A stretch of DNA of 64,000 bases from Trebouxia sp. TZW2008 (Eukaryota > Chlorophyta > Trebouxiophyceae > Trebouxiales > Trebouxiaceae): assembly GCA_002118135.1 (NCBI GenBank), contig BDIU01000131.1, positions 1 to 64,000 of the forward strand, written 5' to 3'. The notes under the pieces are model-generated. The model did not search any database, had not been told where the DNA came from, and worked only from the letters and a program-made list of their open reading frames with translations. The translations under genes were made by a program, and so were the position numbers. Position 1 is the stretch's first letter. Every line of letters starts with the position of its first letter. This document shows positions 45,001-57,000 of the stretch, piece by piece.

Positions 45001-48000
45001 CATTTGCAGTCTCTTGCTGGATCATTCGTCTATGCGCTGCAACTTTCGCCTGCAACAACAGTCATTGCTGTCAAACATGCATTGCCAGTTGCACAGCTGC
45101 TCAGCTTGACCACCAGATCTGCCTCCAATGCGTGGCTGATTGCCATTTGCAGTCTCTCGCTGGATCATTCGTCTATGCGCTGCAACTTTCACGTGCAGTA
45201 GCAGTCACTGCTGTCATATATGCATTGCCGGATGCTCAGCTGCTCAACGTGAGCACCAGATCTGTCTTTAATGTGTGGTCGATTGCCGTCTGCAGTCTCT
45301 TGCTGTATCATCCGCCTATGCACTTCAACTTTTGCCTACAACATCACTGACTCACATTACTTCAGCTAGGGCCTGCATAAGTTGGAAGATGTGAAGAGTG
45401 CAAGAAGAGACATGGCTTGATGCACGGCCACTTGCCATTTGCAGTCTCTTGCTGTATGCATCGCAACTTTGGCCTGCAACACCACTTGCTGTTTCCATTG
45501 ATGCATGATTCATTGACTTTGACATGTTATAACGCCCAAGCAAAGCAATGATGCAGAGTCATTTGCCATTGACAGTCTCTTGGTGTATCATCAGCCTATG
45601 CGCCACAACTTTGCCCTGCAACACCTGTTAATACTACAATTGATGCATGGTTGATTGACTTTGACATGCACTGCAACTTTTGCCTGCAATAGCAGTCACT
45701 CAATACACTTCTTTGTGGCCTGAACAGATTTCAAGACAGGAGAAATCTGACAAGGAACAACACTGTGATGCACAGCCGGTTGCCATTGGCCTGTGTCTTG
45801 GTGTATCATCAGCCTATGCGCTGCAAACTTGACCTGCAACACCACTTGCTGTTACCGTTGATGCACAATTGATGGAATTTGACATATGGTGTCGCCCAAT
45901 CAAAGCAATGATGCGCAGCTGCTTGCCGTTTGCAGTCTCTTGCTATGTCACCCTTCTGTTTGCGACTTTGGCCTGCAACACCCATCACTCAAGTCACCTG
46001 TCCAAGGATTTTAGTATACACAAAAGACCAAAACGAGCTTTGCACAGGATGGCAAAATATCAACAGCCAAACAGAAAAAGCATTTGTGCCTTGACTGTAG
46101 CCTACCTGTACTTCACTGCACCCACATACTACAAGGCAAACATTATTCCTTGCCCAGAAGATTGTACAAAAAGCTTTTCAATTTGAAACTTTTGAACGCT
46201 ATTTCCATTTGGCCAATGTCTTGTTCAGGCCTGTTTCAAATACATCATGCTGCAGATCAGTGTATGGGCATGAAGTCACAAGGGCGTTGGAACCCTAGCC
46301 CACCTTATACCCTAGGTCCAGGACCAGTGGCTTTGGTGCAATAGGGTCTTGGTTTTGCTCTAGGGCTTGCCTTACAGCCGCCCATTCTTCTTCTTCCATG
46401 CCGCCCAAGTCCATCCGCACCTCTTCATCTTCCTTTTTAGGCATGAGTGAGGAGCTCCATTTCAAAAAGTTTATGGCAGCTTCATTGAAAGCGGATTCAT
46501 CAGGCGCAGTGCCTGGCAGTGGGAACACAAATTGCAACAATCAGGAGCAAATGTGCACAGAACAACACAAGGTATGCAATACTCACTGCATCATCAAGTA
46601 TCACACGATATGCAAGTGTTCAAGAGTAACACCGCTGATTTACAGTGCAAACTGTGACATGCAGGATGCGGTGATGCCAGTGTTTGAATGTCATATGCTA
46701 GTTTAGCAGAGAGTCAATCATCAAACCGGTAAGGGCCCGGCTCCTTGGGTTTGGCCCATGCATGGAGACTTCAGCAAGACACTGTCCTGTCTGATTTTCA
46801 ATACATTGCTCGTCCTTATCATGATGCTCAGCACAAGTCAGCCTGGCAAGATAGGATTTGGGCCACACACACCTAGCACATGTGCTGGGAAATGTAATGA
46901 ATTACTACCATTGTGATCACGATTGCCCATCACTGAATGGGAAAATATGGCATTGACGGGTGCCTGGATTTGTACCTGACTGGCTCTTGGGAGAGGCAGG
47001 ATAAACGCGTGGCCCCAGCTGTGGCAGCTGTGGCTGTAGCTTTGAAGGCTGTGGCTGCAGCTGTGGTGGGCTGCCGCTGGTGGTGGCATCTGAGGGCAAA
47101 TGACTAGGCTGATGATATGACTGGCGGCTGCCATAAGAAGAAGCGGAGGATGCAGCAGGAGCTGAGGCAGAAGAAGAAGACAACGCTGAAGAAGAAGGGT
47201 GGTTGCTGGGGGTTCCTGACGGGTTTGTTGGGGTCTGGGAGGGTTGGTTCAGCTCCACAAAACCGCTGATGGTGATCTTGGGTGCAGGCCTGGGCTCAGG
47301 CTCAGGTTCTTCGAGGAGCTTACTGCAACATATAGCAGACTTTGTCAGCAAGAGCAGTGCAATTTCCAGGAAAGAAATTGCAAAGTTGACCTGAAAGTCT
47401 AAAAGATATCTGGTAGAATGTGCCACAGCACCTGTCCACAGCATGCAGCAGCGTTGACACTGTCAACTTGACAGCATGTGTTATGTACCATACTTACTCT
47501 ACTTGTATGCGATGCTGCTGTGCCCTATCGATCAGGCTTTGCTGGGCACTGCAAAGAGCGCATGTGACCAAAGCAAACAGGCCAACTACAAGCAGAAGAA
47601 TGTACACAGTAAGCATCAGCGACCATAGAGTGCCCTTTGGACAGCAGCATGTATCATGGCGGGAATCACAGCAGCATCTCAGGCACAAACAACAGGCGTC
47701 AAGCGGGGCCCAAGCACGCACTTGATCACAGCAAAAAGCTTGTCCCAGTCCCAGTGCTTGACAGGTTTCCTGGCATCTATGCAAGCGGCGACCCACCGAT
47801 CTGCCTGATCCTGCAACACATACAAAGAGCTTGAGACTGCAAACATGCTGAAATTGGCCAACTCTGTGACCAGCTGCTGGCTGTTTCGACCATGCAATGG
47901 CCTTCTGGCGCCCATGCTTCCCCTCCAACCCCTGATGCTGCAACACATCTCAAAGCCAGGGTTGACATGCTAAAGCACCACTGCATCACAGGACGTTCAA

Positions 48001-51000
48001 TGTTTGAGTCATGACCTTTCCGGCATCTATGCAGGCGGCAGCACATCTATCTGCTTGATTTTGCAATGCATGCAAAAAAGATGAGACATTCGACATGCTG
48101 GCTCAAGGCACACAAGACAGGTCTACAGGAGCTGGGCAATAGGATCCTGGCATCTATGCAGGCGGCGAGCCATGTGAATGCCAGATCCTGCATGGCATGT
48201 AAAGGACATGAGACTGTCAACGTGCAGGCATTTCTGTGACAGGATGTCAGAGATGAGTACAGTGCAATGGCTACCTGAAACCTGCATTGACTACATGCAG
48301 CAACAGTAATGTGAGCGCCATCTAGGGCAGAACTGCAGCAATAAGCTTTCACTGACTGCAAAGTGAATTTCCAACATGTCAATGATGTCGTTGTTGCCGC
48401 CTTGCAAAAATCAGGTGCTGCTGCCATGAAGAGTCCACAAAAATGATGATGAACACCAATGCTCATGTGCAGGATGTCCAAAGCAACACACTAAGGCATC
48501 AGTCAATTATAGCACAAGATCAGGCAGAACAGCATCGGCTGACCTGGAAGTACAGTCTGAGGACATCGACATCAAACTTACTTAGAGATCAGGTATAGCA
48601 GAGACATACCTGAAAGTACAATCTCAGGATATCCTCACTCTGTTCATTGCTGCTTTGCAGAATCAGTTGCCTCAGAGTATAGGTGTGCTGTCTGACTCCA
48701 TGACAGAAGAAGTGAGACATGCTACTTATGCGCAGGATACTGGACAGACGAGACCCGTGAGTCAGCCACCAAAGCGTAAACTGACCTGAAAGTACAGTCT
48801 CAGGATGTCCACGCTCTGTTCATTGCTGCCTTGCAAAATCAGTTGCCGAAGGGAGTAGGTGTGTTGTCTGAAAGACACTGTGACAGTAACATGGGGAAAT
48901 GTTACTAATGTCCGGAATATCAAGACCAAAATCACCTAGAGATCAGGTGGAGCAGAGACATACCTGAAAGTACAACCTCAGGATATCCACACTCTGTTCG
49001 TTGCTGCCTTGCAAAATCAATTGCCGAAGGGAGTAGGTGTGCTGTCTGAAAGACTCCATGACTTCATCAAACTGCTGTGTCTCAGCACGGCCACCTCTCA
49101 TTTGGCTCTCCAAAGTATTCAACAATGGGGTCATGTATCTGTCCAAAATTGCCCCTTGCCAGTATCTGTCTCCAGATAGCATGTCCTCATTTTTCCACAG
49201 CGACCCTGCAACCAAACCCAACCTGATCTTGTCTGTGACACCTGGATCAATATCACTGTGGTACAAACCTGCGCTTTGCCAAAATCTGTCGCCAGTCAGC
49301 ATATCCTGGTTTGCCACGAGCTTTCTGTGATTGCCACATTGCAGGCATATTAGATTTTGCAGATGACAGGCATGCATGTGCACGTGTGTGTTGCAGCAGC
49401 AGCTGCCAAAAAAGCCTCTGTGTTTTCAAAGGTCCTCGAACTGTACACACACACACACATTACGTGCTGTGGGTGGTCAAATGAGCTAACATTGTATCAG
49501 GCTAAGGGACACTGAAAGCGCCCTTCACAAGGAGACGATCTTGTATGTCACACATCATGAGAATTTTGACAGGCCAAAGTTCTACATTTCAGGCACCAGA
49601 ACTCAGGCACGAAATGCGAGATACTCTGTTCAAGTGCTCAATTTGAATCAGACTAAGAGAGACTGATAGCGCATCGACAAAGAAGCTGTCTTGTACGCCA
49701 TACATCATCAAAATTTCACCAGAGCAGACTTCTACAGTTCAAGCATCAGATGTAAACTTTTGCTATCAAGACATGCTTACTTTGTATCAGGCCAAGAGAC
49801 ACTGACAGTGCCTCTACAAAAAAGTTGTCTTGTACGTCATACATCATCAGGGTCTCCCCAGGGTCTCCTTGCCTTGCAGCACGGCCCTTCAGTTGAAGCT
49901 CTGTTCTCTTAGACTCATGTGGGTTGATTCCCACAACCAACAGTCCACCCTCCTCTTTCACCTGTAGAAAAGGACATTGTATATATAGTAATTGTATGAC
50001 AATAATTTTCCCTGTTAACGGAAAGTGTCGAATTACTATATTATAAATAAATACAGCAGAGTGAGGGGGGATTGTGCTTCATAAATTATGAAAAATTGCC
50101 CTTGAGTCTCCTTGCCTTACAGCACAACCCTTCAGCTGCAGTTCTGTTGTCTTAGATTCATGTGGGTTGATTCAAGCAATCAACATCCACCTTCCTTCTC
50201 TGCAGGTGAAGAAGAGCTTGTGAAGCTTGACAGCTTGACGTGTGATGTGCTGTTGGTACCATTGTTGTTTGCAGCAAGGCCCAGCTCTGTGAAATGCAGC
50301 TCTTGTGGGGTGAAGTCTGGCACCAACAGTCCACCCTCCTTCATGTATCAAGCAGAAAGGTCTGTGACCAACAGTCGCTTGGCATGTAGTTCGCTGCTTG
50401 TAGTCACGCTGTTGCATTTTGCAAGAAATTGGGCACCACAGCAGCTCTGGCACCTTGGATAAAAGAGGAGGGTGAGCTCCTGGTGTTAGGAGTCATCACT
50501 CATTCGTAGTACCAACGATCCACCCTCCTCTTTTGTCTAGACACCAGAAGAGTCTGTGACCAACTGCTTGGCATGCAGTCTCTTGTCTGTAGTCATGCCA
50601 TCAGCTGACAACCTCAGCAAGACAACAGCGACATGTCAGTGGTCTTGCATCACAGCGCTAGCGCTGCAGTTCTGTTTTCTTAGAGTTCATGTGGACTGAT
50701 GGAGTCCTGCTGGGGCAGCAATAGTGACAAACAGAAGGAGCTTGCTGGGAAACACAGGAAGATTCTGGTGGTGGAGATGAAAAAGAGCAAAAGAACTTAC
50801 AGCTGCAGCCCACTTCTGGCACTTTGCTTCCAGGAACAGCAGCAAATGCACAGCCGCCCAGGCAATGTGCTTCTGGGTCTCAAGGCCAAGCTTTGGCGCT
50901 TTCGAGCTGGAATTGGTGGCCATGGCTGCGGGTCTAAAGCCCTTGTTCTGACTTGAGGCTTGAGCGCGTTTTCTGGGCTGTTGGAAAGCTGGGATCTCAT

Positions 51001-54000
51001 CATTCTTGAACAGTTTGTCCAGCTTTCTACGAGCCTCTGCTGCATGCTGCTGCACATCAAAGTTGCCAATGCCACCCCTACAGCATGGCAAGCGTTGCAA
51101 TTTATAGTCTGGGGTTTTCAGGCAAAAACAACTGCTACCAGAGTTGACAGCTGCTGATCTAAAGCTCTTGTTATGGTTTGAGGCCTGAGTGGCCTTTTTT
51201 GGGCTGCAGGAAAACCGTGATCTGACCACTGTGGAACAATTTGTCCACCTTTTGTAGAACCTCTGTTGCATGTTGCTGCACGTTAAAGTTGCCGATGCCA
51301 CCTGTGTAACATGACAAGTGTATCTTCAACTGCACTGCAGGGTCTCAATTGCAGTTTGCAAAAGGCAAAATGAGGCCAGCTTGAACAGGAGGAGACATGG
51401 TCAATGTGTCATGCACTTCAGGTAGCTTGGACATAATTCACAGCACTCACTGCATGGCACAACAAATGCAGACTCTGGCCCAGCGTGGATTGACACTGGA
51501 TTGCATGCAATACACTCAGGCAAAATGCAAAATGGCTGCAATGCTGCGTCCTGAATTGCGGGTCATGAGAACCAGCATGAACCAACATGAAAAGGTACAA
51601 ATGTTGCCGATGATTCTCACCAGGTGTCCGTCAGGACTTGCATCTGAATGGCTTCAGCCTGCTCCAGAATCTGGCTCATGCTTTCCTGAGCCTGTTCCAG
51701 GGTCATTGTGACACGTGACGCACTAGCGACATTGTAAGTCCTCTGAAGTCTGTCAATCAGGGTCCAATCATTGTTCTCTGTTAGGTAGTACTCCATAGCG
51801 TCCCATGGACAGTCCGCTTCAAACTTCGCGCCTCGCGGTTGCTCATGGATTGAGACTTCATCTGACCAGGCAAAGTCCTTGAGAGGAACTTGATCCAATG
51901 CTTGGATAATGCCAAGCCATTCCAGTGGCGTGTATACGCTCTCTGCAAGATTCAGACACTAATTGCAGTCAACAGCATCATTTTTACATCAGCATGGGCG
52001 TTACTCATGAACTGAGACTTCGTCTGCCCAGGCAAAGTCCTTGCCAGGCACTTGATTTACTGATTGAATGATGCCCAGCCATTCCAGTGGCATGCATGCG
52101 GTCTCTGCATAATGCAGACACACTGACTTTCAGTCCGCTGCTGAGCTGTGACAATGACACGACGCGGTCCCTCATGAAGTAAGACTTGATACCACCAAGC
52201 AAAGTGTTTGAGGGAACTTTAACCACTGTTTGAATGATGCCAAGCCATTCTGACGGTGTGTAAGCGGTCTCTGCATGATGCAGGCACACTGACTTTCACT
52301 CCACAGCTGAGCTGTCATAACGACACAGTGCCTGACGGTTGCTCTCGGATTAGGGCACTTCATCTGACTAGGGACAGTCCTTCAGAGGTACTTGTTTGAG
52401 TGCTTGAATGATGGTACGTCATTCTGTCAGTGTGTATGCATTATCAGCAAGATTTTAAACACACCATCTTCCACACACAAAGGGGAAACTTCATGGGCGT
52501 GTCTCAAGTGGTGAAGAGGATGGGGACAAACAGGACAAGTCATGGGCATGTCAGAAGTGGTGAAGAGGATGGTAACGAAGGGGACAAGTCATGGGCATGT
52601 CATAAGTGGTGATGAGAAAGTGCACCTGTAAGTAAGTTGCGAGCATACAGCTTCATCAGAACCTGCAGGGCCAGACCCTTGGGATTCCCGCCCAAAACGA
52701 TGTCAGTGCCTCTTCCCGCCATATTCGTTGCAATTGTCACTGCTCCTGGCAAGCCTGCTTGGGCAATGATCTGGGCTTCACGCCGTACATTCTCTGGTTT
52801 GGCGTTCAGCACTGCCAGATCCTTTGAGCTGACTTCATAGGCGTACTCTCTGCAGAATCAGCCAGTAGCTCGCTGAATCATTCACGTAAGGCACGAAAAC
52901 AACACAAGCACTCAACGATGCTTGCCAGCTTTGGTGTTCAGTACTTTTGTGCCAGGTCCTTAGAGCTGACTTCATAGGCAAACCCTCTGCAGAAGCAGCT
53001 CAGTATCAAGATGAGCAGTAGTGATGACTCAACAACTCAGCAGGCCAATACAACTTACAGACTCAACAGAGCTGAGTGAGCTCAGTAGACTGAGTCATGC
53101 CGCCGGAGTCTTTCAGGCAGTTGCAGACTTGGCACTGCAGCATGCTCAGATTTAGCGTTCAGCACTGCTGCGTTCCTCAAGCTAACGGCATCGTGTACTA
53201 GTAGCCTCAGCTTGCTGTCACATTCAGCGCCACCCAGCTTGACACGCGGGAGCTGGCTGACGCCGGGTTCAACAACAAGCCAGCACAGCACAGCCCAGCC
53301 CTGCCCGGCCCGGCCCAGCCCAGCACAGCACAGCACAGCACAGCACAGCACAGCACAGCACAGCACAGCACAGCAGGTAGAAGGGAAATCCATTCACTTT
53401 CACGGGCGCGCGTCAGCCAAAAGCAGCATTGCCAAATGCCAAAGGACAAGCATTGCACTGCAATTGGCATGCATGCAAATGCTACAGGCACCAGCATTTC
53501 AATTGAATGACTGATGTACATCTGACACTCTTGAGGCTGTGCTTTGAATGTGCAGCTGGTGTCCTTGGTGTTTCATGTTCCCAATGTCGCAACGTTCAGT
53601 GCAAGTTTGCCTCAAACAGTCAAATCGCAAAAAATCGTTTTGTGCCGCCAGCATCACGCTTGCAAATCTACCGTGGGAGCATGCACATTTTCACTCACCC
53701 AATAGGGATGTCTCGAGCCCTAAGCAAGCTCCTCTCAGCGTCCTGACCCTTCAAATCACAGCACTTCCAAAACGGGGCGATCCTGCCGTGTGCATCGACC
53801 CTGCGCGCTGTCGGGTTCCAAGTGTGCTGCAATCGAAGCAGATCGAAGACGAACTCAGACTCTGTGACTGAGGATGTCCCGATCAGGACCGGCCTCCCGC
53901 GCTGATAGGCGTCGATGACGATCATGTACAGGCTGACGAACTTGGCTTCTGTGTCTGGGAACATTCTTAGAGGGTGGTCGATGCGCAAGTTTGGCAATCT

Positions 54001-57000
54001 GCTGGGAACTGTGACCACGTTGAGTCTGTATACATTGTACAACTCCTCAGACTCTGTGGATGCTGTGCCCTGCAATAACAGCTTTGTCAGGTGGTGTACA
54101 CAACAGAATAACAAACCCACTCAAATCTGGGCAGGGCAAGCATCCACTCAAAAATGCAAAGACTGTGCGCACACTTGCATGCAAAAGCAATGCCCAACAT
54201 AGAGGCCATTAGCAGCAACAAAAACACATGTTCTTTTAGACTTGCAGCCAACAGCTCAACAGTTTTGCACCAGAGTTAGCTGTGTACCGTCATTCCAGCC
54301 AGCTTGGCGTAGTATCTGAAGAAGCACTGGAAGGTGACGCTGGCCTGTGTAACACTGTCCCGCCCGATCTTGACATTCTCTTTTGCCTCCACTGCCTGAA
54401 TAGGAAGGAAAGAATAAACTCATATGCCTTAGGCAAGATTGACTGCCTATGGGAAAGAAGAAATCGTCAAAACGTGGTAGCCAGCCAATCAGACTGAAGG
54501 CATGCACAAAATTCTGGTGCCAACTTTTTATTTACGCATTTCATCACTGCATCATGGCCTGAACTTTTTCACATGCCCATGCCACAGTCCACAGACGACA
54601 GCCATCACTTGACATGAAGCTGTCGTCCGCTTGATCACAACCAGAAGTATGACAGGTTGTGTAAACTGTGCACATCAACACTCTGGTGCAGTTGAGGCTC
54701 CTAGCCTATAGGCTCAAGAACACAGTGGGTCCCTGCACAGCACTTATTTAGAGTTTGCTTTCAGCATATCAGTTTCTGCCAAGGAAGGCTCACCTGATGC
54801 ATATTGTCCTGCCATCTTGCCCTTGACAGCACATGTCTGGTGCTTCTGATGATGATGTGAAACTTGTTGCATGAAACTGGTGATGGGTTGAAACATACAA
54901 TGCTGACTTTAGTGAGCAAGGGCTCAGCATACCTGATGCATATTGTCCTGTCACCTTGTCCTTGACAGCACATGTCCGGTGCTTCTAATGATGATGTCAA
55001 TCTTGTTGCATGAAACTGTTGATGGGTCGAAACACACAATGCTAACTTTAATGAGCAAGGACTCGGCATACCTGATGCATATTTTCCTGCCACCGTGTCC
55101 TTGCCAGCAACTGTACAATGCTTATATCGATCATGTCCACCTTTTGCACGAAACTAGGTGAAATCCAGCCTGTTGTAATTTGCTGAGGAACCTTCACCTG
55201 ATGCATCTTGTCTTACCACATACTCCTTGCAAGCACATGTGCAATGCTGCTGTTGATGATCTTGATCTCCTTGCACAATTGACGATCTACCCAAATGCAT
55301 CATATGACATCAGTTACCTGATGCATGTTGTCCTGCCACCTTGTTCTTGACAGCACACGTCCAGTGCTTCTGTCAATGATAATGAACATCTTGTGTGAAA
55401 GTGAACACAGTTTCTAAAACAGTAAGATGGATTTGCCGAGGAAAAACATCACCTGATGCATGTTGTCCTGCCACCTTGTCCTTGACATCACCTGCCCAAT
55501 GCTTCTGTTGATGACGACCCCAACTTGGTGTGAGTCCGGAAAATTTCAACCCCAGTATGTTGAATTTGCCAAGCAAGAAGTACCTGATGCATATTGTCCT
55601 GCCACCTTGTCCTTGACAGCACACGTCCAGTGCTTCTGTTGATGATGTTGATTTCCTTGGTGTCCTCTGTCACAATGTAGTCAATGTTCCTATGGAACAA
55701 GTGCTCAGCCTTGAGAGCATTAATGATGAAAGGGCCCCAGGGCTCGTCTGTTTGCCAGACTGCAACTGGATCCAGCCCAGCTTTCAAATGATTCCGCTCC
55801 ACTGCAAATCACAGGTGCAAAGTCAGCATGTCACGAAGTGCATGTATGATTAAATATGGACAACAGGACAATCTTATGAGGGGCGGGGCTGGAATTGCAA
55901 TTCAGTTGCCAGACTGCAGCTGCGTCTATTCCATCTGCGTCCGTCCCAGATTTGTGTTGAATGCAAATAGACAAATTGAAGCAGGCAAATTCAGGCAGTC
56001 ACAACTTTGCATTCTGTGTTCTTGTTGAAGCAGTCGCTGACTTGATGTGTGTGTTTTTCATGCACAGCATCCTTCCTGCTTCCTTTGCTGATTGCAGTGA
56101 ATACAAGTGTGAAACTGAAACCTGCTGGATAATGAGCTTCCGTGCTAAAATCCTGCCAGTTTGCTCGCAGCCATGTGCATACAAAGCACGACATGTCACC
56201 ATTGCACTTTGTGGCACAAAGCAGTTGGTACAGTTTGCCTCGGCACAGTCGTCTCAAAATTCCCCATTCCGCGCTGAAGTCACTTCATCACTCAAACATC
56301 TGCATGAGGAAAGACCTCACCCAGGGCATTGTAGACCTTTGCCAGCCCTCCTTCAGTCAGCGAGGCTTGCTTGGATTTCAGCTCCATGACAAAGTCCCAT
56401 GTCTGCTTCCCTTTGCGCACTTTCTTTGGATTTGATTCGTCTTCAGTATGACCTACCAGCCCAGCAATGACCTGTGCAACAAGAACATTAAAATTGCAAG
56501 TAAACAGAGATGTCTAGACAGAGTGATCTCATTGGCCTGATCTTGAAGATACACAATAAAGAAGTGTTAATGGCAAGCACTGTCCCTCAACAGCCTGATC
56601 TTGAAGAAACCCAATAAAAAAATGTTGATGACAAGCGCTGGTTCTCAACAGCCCAGAAAGTCATCAAGGCAATAGTGACATGTCAGACCATTGCAAGACA
56701 GGGTTGCCAGGCTCTAATACTGACAGTTGAGCTTTGGATGGGCATTGCTAGGTGCATGACACAAGAAAGCAGCATGAAAGACAACGTAAGCAAGGCATAC
56801 CTCTTTTGCAACAGTAAATCTGTCTGAGCTGCTGTCTTTAAGGCCGCTGATGATCATAGGGTTGCGGCAGTCATCAATGAGCAGAGAGTCAACTTCATCC
56901 ACTACTGCATAGTTGAATGGCCTATTGATAGCCTGCAACAACAGAATTCAGCTTTGGACAAATGCTCACATGCACCAAATGAGACCTGCAAAGCGGTAGT

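Noticed and set aside
47562..47721. A strong transmembrane-like segment within the secA region, suggesting a membrane-anchored SecA
   Set aside because: It lies between a supported donor (47722) and acceptor (47548); splicing it out keeps phase and family alignment, so it is intron.
53760..53800. Donor AGG|GTCGATG as the end of secA exon 10
   Set aside because: It gives the wrong phase for exon 11; GG|GTGAGTG at 53698 keeps phase and retains the RARDIPIG segment that aligns with the family.
54790..55600. Regularly spaced CTGATGCAT repeats looked at first like a CRISPR or satellite array
   Set aside because: Each unit translates to the same secA peptide ending at a donor. Spacing and unit sequence vary, and this is a eukaryotic intron.
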